Assembly (NCBI GenBank): GCA_964444125.1
Contig: CAYUFB010000008.1
Location: 1 to 44,036, forward strand
Length of the DNA: 44,036 bases
Source of the DNA: CAYUFB01 sp964444125
Lineage (GTDB): Bacteria; Patescibacteriota; Dojkabacteria; B142; JAFGMG01
Direction: 5' to 3'
Shown: positions 1-10,100 of the stretch, one piece after another
Position numbering within the stretch: the stretch's first letter is position 1
Layout: every line of letters begins with the position of its first letter
Made by a program: the position numbers and the translations under genes
The notes under the pieces: model-generated
What the model saw: only the letters and a program-made list of their open reading frames with translations
Databases searched by the model: none
What the model was told of the DNA's origin: nothing

Positions 1-148
1 TGATAGAATCGTTATAAATGGTGTGATAGATTATATTCATTTTGTCGGAGGGTATATAATAAATTTAGCGGATATTTATATATCTGCTGGTATAATATTT
101 CTCATTATTGGTTATCTAAATGCGAAAAATATTGAAAGTAGCGCGTGA
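1..148 (+). CDS. lspA: Signal peptidase II (lipoprotein signal peptidase), C-terminal fragment
   Basis: Only the last ~48 codons are in the window, open at the left edge and read in frame from base 2 to a TGA at 146-148. LspA is a polytopic membrane aspartyl protease that removes the signal peptide from prolipoproteins. The fragment begins at the Asp-Arg of the family's GNxxDR motif and continues with VIDYI and NLAD, so both expected catalytic aspartates are present (first visible residue and the D of NLAD). A hydrophobic last helix (SAGIIFLIIGYL) follows. The rluD-like gene starts 29 bases before this stop in another frame, so the two are probably translationally coupled. The family call rests on the motif pair and spacing only. 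Confidence 0.85.
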   Translation, partial: DRIVINGVIDYIHFVGGYIINLADIYISAGIIFLIIGYLNAKNIESSA

Positions 149-1088
149 TCAAAATGGAAAAAGATTGGATCTGTTCATTGCACAAGCATGGAATAAATTT
201 AATCGTTCTAGAATCAAAAAAATAATTGAATCAAACAATGTCACAGTGAATGATGAAGTTCAATATAGATCTAATTATTCAGTAAGGACAGGTGATAATA
301 TCATAATTAATTATGATAACACCCAAGAGACGCAAAAATTTAAACCAGAGAAGATTGATTTGGATATAATATACGAAGATGATGACTTGGTCGCTATAAA
401 TAAGCCATACGGCATGGTTGTACATCCTGCAACTGGAAATTATACAGGGACTCTTGCTAATGCTTTAGCATATAGAGATAGCAAAGGAGTTTTCGATGAT
501 CATAGACATGGCTTAATTAATAGGATTGATAAGGAAACATCTGGGGTTGTTTTGGCCGGGAAAACTAATGAGGCTTTATGGTTTTATACTAAGCAATTTG
601 CAGAAAGAATTCCTCAAAAAGTGTATGTCGCAGTTGTAGAAAGGGATTTCTCGCAGGTTGCTGTAGAACATAGCTATGTTGTCCAAAACTATATCATGCG
701 CAATCCTATAAAAAGGAAGAAATTTAGTTCCTCGAAAGATAATAAAGGGAAATTAGCACGTACAAGTTTTCAGTTTCTAGACTATTCACCCAAATCCGAC
801 AGTTCTTTAATATTGGCTATGCCCGAAACAGGCAGAACTCATCAGATAAGAGTACACTTGAGTGAATTAGGATATCCAATTATTGGGGATACTATATATT
901 CAGGCAGAAAATATAAAAGATTGTTATTACACTCACATTTGATTCGTTTGAAGAGTAAAGTTGGGGAGTTGCTGCTCGAGGCACCTTTTGATCCAATATT
1001 TAAGGATTACTTATTGAAAAATTTTAAATATGAGACTGTTCGGGAACTCTTTAATAAGAAAGAGAAGAAGGAAAATCACAAAAAATAA
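120..1088 (+). CDS. rluD: RluA/RluD-family 23S rRNA pseudouridine synthase
   Basis: 322 residues, the usual length for RluD-type enzymes, which isomerise uridines in 23S rRNA. Residues ~14-65 look like the S4 RNA-binding domain, followed by the catalytic domain. The active-site motif reads NRIDKETSG with the catalytic Asp at about residue 137; the family usually has HRLD, so the first position is His to Asn. A second hallmark, ETGRTHQIRVHL, follows near residue 240. The C-terminus is Lys-rich. The gene follows lspA, a neighbour pair common in bacteria. The target uridine cannot be read from sequence; RluD is the closest fit because of the S4 domain, but other S4-bearing family members are possible. 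Confidence 0.9.
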   Translation: MRKILKVARDQNGKRLDLFIAQAWNKFNRSRIKKIIESNNVTVNDEVQYRSNYSVRTGDNIIINYDNTQETQKFKPEKIDLDIIYEDDDLVAINKPYGMVVHPATGNYTGTLANALAYRDSKGVFDDHRHGLINRIDKETSGVVLAGKTNEALWFYTKQFAERIPQKVYVAVVERDFSQVAVEHSYVVQNYIMRNPIKRKKFSSSKDNKGKLARTSFQFLDYSPKSDSSLILAMPETGRTHQIRVHLSELGYPIIGDTIYSGRKYKRLLLHSHLIRLKSKVGELLLEAPFDPIFKDYLLKNFKYETVRELFNKKEKKENHKK

Positions 1089-2292
1089 TGGAAAATCTTT
1101 TCATGGCCTAAAGGATAGGGTGTCTTTGAGGTTTCTGACGTCTAAGTTGTTTATCAGAGGAATCCTCTTGATATTACTTATTTTCTTAGTCGCATTGATA
1201 ACGTTTCTGGTATCTATTTATAGAAAATTAGATTCGGACAATGTAACTACTTGGAAAGGAGATGAAAACATAAATGTTGCACTCATTGGAATTGATGAGA
1301 AACCCGATGGATATAGATTTATCGATGCCGTTGTGATTCTGTCCTTAGATGTCAGAAAAGATAAGCTTGGAATTATATCTATAGATCCAGATGCAGTTAC
1401 TGAAGTATCAGGTGTGAAAACTACAATCAAAAGGTCGTATAATATTGAAAATGATGGAGAAAGGGGATATGAAAATACAATACAAGGTGTAGAAAACTTC
1501 TTATCAATCGATATACAAAAATATATTGCATTTTCACAGGATGATTATTTAGCTATACAAGCAGTTATTGGGGATTTATCAATATCATTAGATAGAGATC
1601 TGTTGGACAAAGATTATGAGGTTAATGGCCAGCACTTAAATCTTGAGGCTGGGACAAAAACTTTGGGAAATATTGAATTATTAGGTATAATCAGTGCAGA
1701 TGCTAATGGAAAAGACCAGAGACTCAAGTATCAAAATCAGGTATTGCAGAAAAATATTGCAAAACTGTTTATGCCTTCAATGTATTATAAATTGTTTAAG
1801 AACGTTGACGATTTGACAAGATTTGAAACCAATCTTTCCAGAAGTGAATTGATTAAGGTCGGATTATTTTTTAGAAGTAGTAGGCAAAATATTGTTACAA
1901 GTTTTACTAGAAGTGATTCATTTATTGAGTTGGAGAACAACGAAATGAAGCCAATTTATGAAAGAATAGATAAGGATGTACAGCCTGTTTTCCTAAATTC
2001 GGATATCGTCAGAGAGCAGGCAAGAATTGAGGTATTAAACGCAACGGATCAATCAGGATTAGCAACTAAATACGCGAGAAGATTGTCCGCTGTAGGGTTT
2101 AGGGTTGTAAGAAGTGGCAATGCTGTTAATAATCAAGAAAAGACTAGAATATATATTTCGAATAATAATGATCTAACTAATACTAGAAAAGAACTAATGC
2201 GACAATTTGAAAATGCAGAGATTGTGGAGGAAAAATATAAATATAGGCACATAGGAGAAATCGTTGTAGTAATTGGAGAGGACAATAAATAA
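1030..2292 (+). CDS. LCP-like membrane protein with C-terminal LytR_C domain
   Basis: 420 residues: a basic cytoplasmic N-terminus, one transmembrane helix at ~44-64, an extracytoplasmic domain (~80-300) with the outline of the LytR-CpsA-Psr fold, and a LytR_C-like domain from ~332 (IEVLNATDQSGLA, then GFRVV). LCP enzymes attach polymers from undecaprenyl carriers to the cell wall. Here the key motifs are worn: SIPRD is replaced by SIDPD, and the Arg-rich RQQ region reads QRLKYQNQ. I infer that transferase activity is lost or changed, leaving a wall-facing scaffold. The ATG at 1030 overlaps rluD by 59 bases; a GTG at 1120 is an alternative start that keeps the helix. LytR_C is the firmer of the two domain calls. 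Confidence 0.65.
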   Translation: MRLFGNSLIRKRRRKITKNNGKSFHGLKDRVSLRFLTSKLFIRGILLILLIFLVALITFLVSIYRKLDSDNVTTWKGDENINVALIGIDEKPDGYRFIDAVVILSLDVRKDKLGIISIDPDAVTEVSGVKTTIKRSYNIENDGERGYENTIQGVENFLSIDIQKYIAFSQDDYLAIQAVIGDLSISLDRDLLDKDYEVNGQHLNLEAGTKTLGNIELLGIISADANGKDQRLKYQNQVLQKNIAKLFMPSMYYKLFKNVDDLTRFETNLSRSELIKVGLFFRSSRQNIVTSFTRSDSFIELENNEMKPIYERIDKDVQPVFLNSDIVREQARIEVLNATDQSGLATKYARRLSAVGFRVVRSGNAVNNQEKTRIYISNNNDLTNTRKELMRQFENAEIVEEKYKYRHIGEIVVVIGEDNK

Positions 2293-2314
2293 TTACTTAT
2301 TAATATTTTAAAAA

Positions 2315-3079
2315 ATGTCAGGACATTCAAAATGGTCAAAAATCAAACACCAAAAAGGTGCAAAAGATGCAAAAAGGGGTATGGCTTTTACTAAATTAGC
2401 AAAAAATATCACACTTGCTGCAAACGAAGGAGGTGGGGATCCGGATATGAATTTTTCTTTAAGACTTGCGATCGATAAGGCAAAAGAAGCTAATATGCCC
2501 AAAGATAATATTGAAAGAGCAATCAAAAAAGGAACTGGAGATATTGTTTCAGACCAAATCCAGAGAGTTAGTTATGAAGTTTATGGGCCTTCTGGAACAG
2601 CATTGATAGTTGATTGTTCTACGGACAACACAAATAGGACAATATCAGAGATTAAGAACATTATTGAGGATAGTGGCGGTAAAATCGCTGATCCGGGCAG
2701 TGTTATGTGGCAATTTGAGGAAAAGGGGTTGATTGTATTAACAGCCCAAAGAATAGAAAAAAATGATAAATATGGTGGTGATGATTTTTTGGTAGATATT
2801 GATATTGATGAATTATCTTTGGAAATAATGGAATTGGATGGTGTAGAAGACATAAGTGTTCATGATGGGGCTCTAGAGATTTTGGTAATCAGGGAGTTGT
2901 TTAAACAGGTCTTGGATAGAATCAATGAAATGAACCTAAAAGTGACAAGTTCGGAGCTTGTGAAATTGGCCAAAGATAAAATAGATATAGATGATGATGC
3001 AACAAAAAAGTTGGATAATCTTGTTGAAAGACTTGAGGATCATGAAGATGTCGATTCAGTCTGGATTAATACCTTGTGA
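2315..3079 (+). CDS. yebC: YebC/TACO1-family protein
   Basis: 254 residues, close to the usual ~245. The N-terminal signature MSGHSKWSKIKHQKG is diagnostic, followed by KRGMAFTKLAKNI and, near residue 65, MPKDNIERAIKKGTG. Members are described both as DNA-binding regulators (PmpR) and, more recently, as translation factors that relieve ribosome stalling, as mitochondrial TACO1 does. It acts in the cytoplasm. An acidic stretch at ~145-175 is a little longer than in typical members. It lies 22 bases after the LCP-like gene on the same strand, in a probable operon. The start is fixed by the conserved N-terminus; upstream sequence is AT-rich without a Shine-Dalgarno. The gene ends in TGA. Confidence 0.95.
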   Translation: MSGHSKWSKIKHQKGAKDAKRGMAFTKLAKNITLAANEGGGDPDMNFSLRLAIDKAKEANMPKDNIERAIKKGTGDIVSDQIQRVSYEVYGPSGTALIVDCSTDNTNRTISEIKNIIEDSGGKIADPGSVMWQFEEKGLIVLTAQRIEKNDKYGGDDFLVDIDIDELSLEIMELDGVEDISVHDGALEILVIRELFKQVLDRINEMNLKVTSSELVKLAKDKIDIDDDATKKLDNLVERLEDHEDVDSVWINTL

Positions 3080-3101
3080 TAATTCATACTCAAAAAAGTT
3101 T

Positions 3102-4103
3102 ATGTTTAAATCCAAATTAACCCCTCAAATCACTAAGCTGTTAGAGAATGTTGTTCGTTATGAATCTAGAATCGATGGAATAGAGTTTGATCATAAATGG
3201 AAAAGGGAATTGCAAAAAAAAGCAAGAACAGCAGAAAGTCTTGCTACTTATCGTTTTCACAGTTCTAATACTGCAGAATTAAGCGAGTTGTATATAAAAA
3301 ATTCGGGCTCATTGCAGGATCATCTTCTTTTTTTGAAAGAAATGCAGGCGAGAAGAGAAATGGATTTATATTTCAAAAATAAAATTACTGAAGAAACTGC
3401 AATTTATTTGCATAGGTTTTTGGACAATTTAGATGATGATATTTCTAAGGAACGAGGGAAATACAGGAAATCCCAGATAATTAAGGAAGGAGAAATATTG
3501 AGTGAATATAGTGGCTACATGAGATATGGCTTTGTCCCAAGAATAATGGAAGATTTTTTTGAAGAATTACATAAAACAAATTTATCGTCATTTTTAATTG
3601 CTCCTTTGATTGTTCTTAATTTCGTTGCAATATCTCCTTTTTTTAGGAATAATTTTCTTGTTGCACGATTTTTGGCAAAAGGGTATTTATACAAACAAAA
3701 GATTGACCAGGATGTCCTTTTGCGAATCGATGACTTGTTAAGTTCGGACTTTAAAGCGACAAAGCGTGCATTGTTGGATGGGCTTTCTGGTAAGGAAAGC
3801 GTATGGGTGGAATATTATCTATCCTGTATGTTGAAGGCCTATAAGGTTCTTGATAATGATATCAAGGTTATTTCGGGGGGCAGTGTGTATGCTTCAAAGA
3901 ATGAGATTATGCAACTTACAAAAAGACAAATAATAATCTTGGATTTGATCAATAGTAATAGTCAGATGTCGATTTCTGAACTTGCAAAGTTATTAGGTAT
4001 TACTAGACAATCGGTATTTGAAATAGTCCAAAAACTATACCAAAAGGGTTTATTGAGTAGGGTGGGTTCAAGTACAACTACAAGATATAAAATCAAAAAG
4101 TAA
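3102..4103 (+). CDS. Catalytically degenerate Fic-fold protein with C-terminal winged helix
   Basis: The reading frame is open from 2991, but I place the start at the ATG of 3102, 22 bases after yebC, because the MFKSKLTPQITK N-terminus resembles Fic-type CPR proteins I recall. This gives 333 residues. The core has the helical layout of a Fic domain, but the AMPylation motif HPFxDGNGRxxR is represented by SPFFRNNFLVAR at residues 178-189. The catalytic His is Ser, the acidic residue is Arg, and the glycines are gone, while Pro, Phe, Asn, Val and the last Arg remain. Residues ~272-333 form a winged helix (ISELAKLLGITRQSVFEIVQKL). I infer a regulator that kept the Fic fold as a sensor or dimerisation module. 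Neither target nor ligand is visible. Confidence 0.6.
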   Translation: MFKSKLTPQITKLLENVVRYESRIDGIEFDHKWKRELQKKARTAESLATYRFHSSNTAELSELYIKNSGSLQDHLLFLKEMQARREMDLYFKNKITEETAIYLHRFLDNLDDDISKERGKYRKSQIIKEGEILSEYSGYMRYGFVPRIMEDFFEELHKTNLSSFLIAPLIVLNFVAISPFFRNNFLVARFLAKGYLYKQKIDQDVLLRIDDLLSSDFKATKRALLDGLSGKESVWVEYYLSCMLKAYKVLDNDIKVISGGSVYASKNEIMQLTKRQIIILDLINSNSQMSISELAKLLGITRQSVFEIVQKLYQKGLLSRVGSSTTTRYKIKK

Positions 4104-4108
4104 AAATT

Positions 4109-4137
4109 TTGCACTGTGTTTTTTTTTGTGATATGTT
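4109..4137 (+). promoter_or_regulatory. Candidate promoter for the giant surface-protein gene
   Basis: TTGCAC at 4109-4114 and TATGTT at 4132-4137 are separated by 17 bases, in the 74-base gap between the Fic-like gene and the giant gene. Each hexamer is 4/6 to consensus. Other weak -10-like strings lie nearer the start codon (for example TTTATT around 4154), so the choice is uncertain. Confidence 0.3.
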
Positions 4138-4177
4138 GTGTGCATTAAGTGTGCTTTATTTTTACTAGGTTAATACT

Positions 4178-7100
4178 ATGCAAACTCTGTCCAAATTGCA
4201 GAAGTTCACTGATGCTTTCAGATCTTCTATGTTAGTTATATTTGTCTTCGTTAGTTTTGTTTCACTCATATATTTGACTATCTATACACTCGGTATAGTA
4301 GGGAGAAGTGAGGCTTTGGCATCTTGTCCAAGTAGCCTAACAAGTGGTCCGGTAAATGGACAGGTGATTATTACGCCAGATAATATAGATGGTGTAGTAG
4401 ATTGTTCAAATCACGATATAGTCGTAGCATCAGGAGGTGAAGTAATATTTGAAAGATTCGTAACTGATACAGACACTTTGGCTGGAGATTGGGGAGTCAC
4501 TTTACGAGTAAGAAATCTTGATGTACAAAATGGAGGTAAAATTTCTGCAGATGGAAGAGGGTATCTAGTTGCTGAGGCAGAATCTCCTGGTGGTGATGGT
4601 GGGAATGCGCTGGGTACTACTGGAGGTTCTGGTGGAGGTCATGGTGGAGCTGGTGGAGAAGGGCATAGTGACGGAGTCAATCCTTCACCTATAGGTGGAA
4701 TTGCATACGGTAATCCAGAGGTGCCTGCCACATTTGGTAGTGCTGGAGGAAATAGCGGTGATGGTGGTTTGGGAGGTAGTGGAGGTGGAGTAGTAAAAAT
4801 TCAAGCCTTAGAGGAGGTCAAAGTTGATGGAATAATTAGCGCAAATGGTCAAAATGGTACAGTGGGAGTAGAAAGTTCCGGAGGTGGTGGAGCTGGTGGT
4901 AGTGTTTGGATTACTGCAAATATTTTAGCTGGCAGTGGAACGATACAAGCTAATGGTGGTGGAACTATAGATAATATAGCTCATCCAGGAGGTGGAGGTG
5001 GAGGTGGTAGGGTTGTAGTATTTTGTACAACAACAAATAATTATTCAGGAACTGTTACGGTTAATCCAGGAACAACAGTTTTATCTCAAGATGGTGGAGT
5101 TGGAACAATTCTTGGCCCAACTTGTATTCCTAGTGTTCCAGAAATTTTGAAACAATTTAAATCAGACTCCACTACAGAGATTCCTGTTGGAGGAATAACT
5201 TCTGAATCAACTGTTGTTTTTGCTGCATCATTGAGTGATCCTGATACAACTGATACAGTATCTCTACAAATTGAGTTAAGACCTTTGGGTGAGGCCTTTA
5301 CTGGAGTTCCTAATTATTCACAATCTGTAGGTTCGCCTAATCCACAGACCTGTACAGGAGGTAGTGCGCTTGATTGCGGAAGAGTCACTGTAACGGGTCT
5401 TACAAGAAGTACAGAATATCATTGGCAAGCTAGAGTAAAAGATAACAAAGGAGGTATAAGTGCGTGGATTTCATTTGGAGACAATCTTGAAACTGAAAGA
5501 GATGTCTTATTGACTGGCAATCCATCTGCGATAACAATGTTTAGTGGCAATGCTCAAGAAGGAACAGTTAATACAGTTCTTGCTGAAGAACTTGTGGTTA
5601 AGGTAACTGATTCTTCAGGTTTTCCTGTGCCTGGATATACTGTGACTTGGTCTGTTCCAACTCCAGCAGGTGGTGGAACAATTGTTGATGGAACTACATC
5701 TGTTACAGATAATAATGGATTGGCTAGAAATAGATATAGAATGGGGCCATTGGCTGCGACAAACGCTGTGCAAGTCGCTGCGACTGGGCTTACGGGATCT
5801 CCAGTACAATTTACATTTACTGGTATCCCAGATGCTTTGAGTAGTTTTGATATTCAGGCACCACAAGTTGCAATAGTAAATAGTAATTTTGATACAGTTA
5901 CAATTACGGCGAAAGATCAGTATGGTAATTCTATTTCAAACTATACTGGGAATCCTACAGTTGTTCCAGTTTCATCAGTTCATCCTTTTGAAGCATTGTC
6001 TGGAATATTGTCTCCGAGTAGTTTGAGTTTTTCTAATCAATCTACTCTTAATGTGTCTAATTTTGTTTACGATACTGCCAGTAGTATTAAGTTACAGGTT
6101 CAAGATGGAGTAGCTATTGGTAGATCTAATAGTATCGCTGTAGTAACTTCGGTAGGGACTTGTCCTGATGCTGATGGAATTATCGATGTAAATCAAACTT
6201 GGACTGCCGATGCTTCAAATCAAGGTGTATTTGATTGTTCTGGAATGACTATACAAGTTACCAGTGGTGCTACTTTAACCTTGGCGCCTTATGAGAATGG
6301 AAATATTAACTACTTGGATGATTATGGTGTGACTGTATTGGCGAGTAATGTAATTGTTGATGCAGGTAGTCAAGTGTCATCAAAAGGATTGGGATACAAA
6401 ACAGGCCCAGGCACAGGTACAGGCGATAGCAATAGAGGAGGGTCACATGGGGGATATGGTGGATATAATTCAGTGCCAGGTTATGGAAGTGTATATGAAC
6501 CTGTCACTTTTGGAAGTGGAGGAAGGATAGCTCAATTAGGTGGATTTAGAGGAGGTGGGGCAATGAAATTGGTTTTAACAGATACTTTAGTCAATAATGG
6601 AACTATAACTGCAGATGGTGAGGATTATAGAACGGGAGGATGGGATGGAGGTCCATCAGGAGGAAGTATTTGGATAGATACACAGAATATTAATGGTAGT
6701 GGATTGATAAGTGCAAATGGTATAAGAGGTTTCTCTGATTATTGGAATGTATCAAGAGGAGGCTCCGGTGGAAGAGTAGCAATATATTATAGAAATAACT
6801 TAGGATATGGATTAAATGCAGATAAAATTCAAGCAAGAGGTATAGATACCGGTGGANNNNNNNNNNNNNNNNNNNNNNNNNNNNNNNNNNNNNNNNNNNN
6901 NNNNNNNNNNNNNNNNNNNNNNNNNNNNNNNNNNNNNNNNNNNNNNNNNNNNNNNNTAGTAGATAATAATAATATAGCTGGAGAAGGAAATGCAGTATTA
7001 CCAGAAGGAGAATATGCATTTAAACAAATAAAGGTCTCAAGGTTAGGGCATCTGACTGTTATGGGAAATGGATCAGTATTGGAATTGACATCTGGATCAG

Positions 7101-10100
7101 GATTAGTAGGAGATTCGACATTTCCAGATATCATAGTAGAGGGAACGATAAACTATACAGGTACAGGAGCGTTAGAAGTGAACGGAGTTGATTTAGGAGT
7201 GAAGGGTGATATTGTCGGAGTAAGTGATATTAGTATTGGAGAGAGTTTGCAAGCAGGAATGACACTTTATGCAAATACTTGGGCACATAACAAAGATAAT
7301 CAGTATACATTTGGGAATGTAAATGTAGGGCAATATGGAACACTAACGACGATTCCATATATTAATGGAACGACAGACTACAGCTTAGATTATGGGGTCA
7401 CTCTAAATGCTGAAAATATTACAGTAGCAAATAATGGAGTGATAACAGCTAAGGGCTTGGGATATACAACAGGACCTGGAACAGGCACAGGTGATAGTAA
7501 TAGAGGTGGATCATATGGAGGATTTGGAGGAGGAAGTACAGTACCAGGTTATGGAGATGTATACGAACCAGCTCATATGGGCAATGGAGGAAGAATAGCA
7601 CAATTAGGAGGCTTCAAAGGTGGTGGAGCTATTAAATTAGTAGTATCAGACAAATTTTTGAATAATGGTTTAGTCACGGCTGATGGAGAAGATTATCGAA
7701 CAGGAGGAGGGGATGGAGGTCCATCAGGAGGAAGTATCTGGATAGATACAAATAAAATAGATGGAAATGGGATAATTAGAGCAAATGGAACTAGAGGGTT
7801 TTCTGATTTCTGGAATCAGTCAATGGGTGGATCAGGAGGAAGAATAGCAATATATTACACAGAAAATCAAGGATATGGATTAAATGCAGATAAAATTCAA
7901 GCAAGAGGTATAGATACCGGTGGAGCAGGAACGGTATATGTAGAACAGAAGGGAGTAGATACTGTTAAGCAAGGTTTATTGATAGTAGATAATAATAATA
8001 TAGCTGGAGAAGGAAATGCAGTATTACCAGAAGGAGAGTATGCATTTAAGGAAATAAAATTAACAAAACTGGGACATTTAACCGTGATGGGAAATAGTTC
8101 AATATTGCAATTAACATCAGGATCAGGAATGGCAGGAGATGCGACATTTCCGAAACTAGAAGTACAGGGAACGATAAATTACACAGGAGAGGGCGCACTA
8201 GAAATTAATGGAGTAGATCTAGGAGTCAAAGGAGACATAGTTGGTGTAGAGGATATCGAAATAGGAGTAAATATGCAGGCCGGAATGACACTTTATGCAA
8301 ACACATGGGCTCACAACAAAGATAATCAATATACATTTGGTAATGTCACAGTAGGACAATATGGAACTCTTACAATGATAAGTAGTGATAATGGTGATTT
8401 AGATTATACTAATGATTACGGAGTTACATTTGTAGTTGAAAAATTGGCAATTGCTCAAGGTGGAAATGTAAATGCTGATGGTAAAGGGTATGGTCCATTA
8501 AGAGGGCCAGCAGCAGGTTCTGGAGGTTATTGTGAAGCGATAGGCCCATCACATGGAGGATTTGGAAAAGGAGTCACAGTAGATAATACTTACGGAGATC
8601 TATATCAACCAAGAACATTAGGTAGTGGTTCTGGAGATCAATATGGTGGTACAAATGGTGGAGGTTCAATGCATATTGTTGCTGGAGATTTGATACTTGA
8701 TGGAAGAATATCTGCTGATGGAGGAAATACAGCTGGTGCTTGTAATACTGGTGGGGCAGGAGGAAGTGTTTACATTGTAGCAGAAAATATTGCAGGTAGT
8801 GATACTGGATCAATTCATGCTGATGGAAAGAATGGTAATGATAGTTCTCAAGGTGGAGCAGGTGGGGGAAGAATAGGAATATATTATAGAAATGATGATT
8901 TTGGAATTCAAGACGCAATAGAAAATGGAAGAATACATGTATATGGTGGCGTAGAAAGTGGATCAGGTACTATTTATGTACAAAATAATGACTTGACACA
9001 GGCACTTGATGGGCGTTTATATATTGGCAAAAACTTGTCTTCTGCAAATTATACAGGTGCTTTAGCGGGTGTATATAATCTACATTCACTAACAGTACAA
9101 CAAAACGCAAAAATCAAAATCAATCCTGACACTTCAGCAAATAGAGGTGTTGTATTGAATTTGGCTGGCAATTTTATAGTAGAGGCTGGTGCTTTCATTG
9201 ATGGAGTTGGAATGGGTTATAGTCCTGGACAAGGACCTGGAAAAGGTACAAATGCAACAGGAAGTGCAGGTGGTGGCGGTGGTTCACATGGTGGAGCTGG
9301 TGGAGCTGGAGAATCTGATGGAGTAAATCTTGGAGGTACTCCAGGAGGTGTGTATGGAGATCAAAGACAACCAATGACACTTGGATCAGGTGGTGGTCAA
9401 TCAGGTGCAGGTGCATTGGGTGGTTTTGGAGGAGGAGCTTTGACAATAAAAGCAAGAGAAGGAATTGTGAATATCGCTGGAAATATTAATATGAATGGAA
9501 CTAATGGTCTTATAGCATCTCCTGGTGGTGGCGGTGGCGCTGGTGGGTCTATAATGATTGAAGGACGTAGCTGTGATATAACAGGTGATCTACTTGCAGA
9601 AGGTGGGGATGGAGGTAATGAGGCATTTGATGGGGGTGGTGCCGGAGGTGGTAGAATATCAATCCTCTATACTGATGGTCCATGTAACGTACTAGGAGCA
9701 GTTTCTGTTGCTCAAGGAACTTCAGAAGGTGGACAATCAGGGCAGGTTGGTACATATCCTGATATTCTTGTATTGCCAAGTGTTCCAGCCTTCAAGGATC
9801 AGTTCATGTCAGATTCCGCAACTGTAATTCCTAGAGGAAGTTATACTTTGGAAAACAAAGTAGTATTAAAATCTTCAGTATTTGATATAGGTGCTTCAAA
9901 TGCTAATCCAAAAAATCTAGCAGCAGAATTTGAAGTGAAACCTAGAGATGTAGAATTTGATGGTAATACAAATCTTTATCTCTCAAATGTAGTAAACTTT
10001 AGAGGTGGTACCGCTCCAGTAGTATCTTTCACACTAGATGGTCTATCTAAAGGAAGTGAATACAAATGGAGAGTTAGAACGAAAAATGTAACAGATGGAG

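Larger units (their letters stand above)
6320..7387 (+). repeat. Glycine-rich repeat unit 1 (contains the assembly gap)
   Basis: Unit 1 starts at the DYGVT codons (6320) and unit 2 starts at the same motif (7388), with the protein sequence aligning throughout. Its nominal length is 1068 bases, counting 100 Ns. If the gap were 58 bases it would be 1026, exactly the length of unit 2. Confidence 0.85.

Noticed and set aside
2991..3101. Upstream start for the Fic-like gene
   Set aside because: It would overlap yebC by 89 bases and adds residues of a different character; the ATG at 3102 has the expected N-terminus.
6802..8413. Tandem repeats mistaken for CRISPR or a mobile element
   Set aside because: Repeats are ~1 kb, in frame and coding; there are no short direct repeats with spacers and no transposase.
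5615..9779. Several open frames on the - strand inside the giant gene
   Set aside because: They mirror the repetitive Gly codons of the + strand gene, are rich in His/Leu/Ser, and show no domains.
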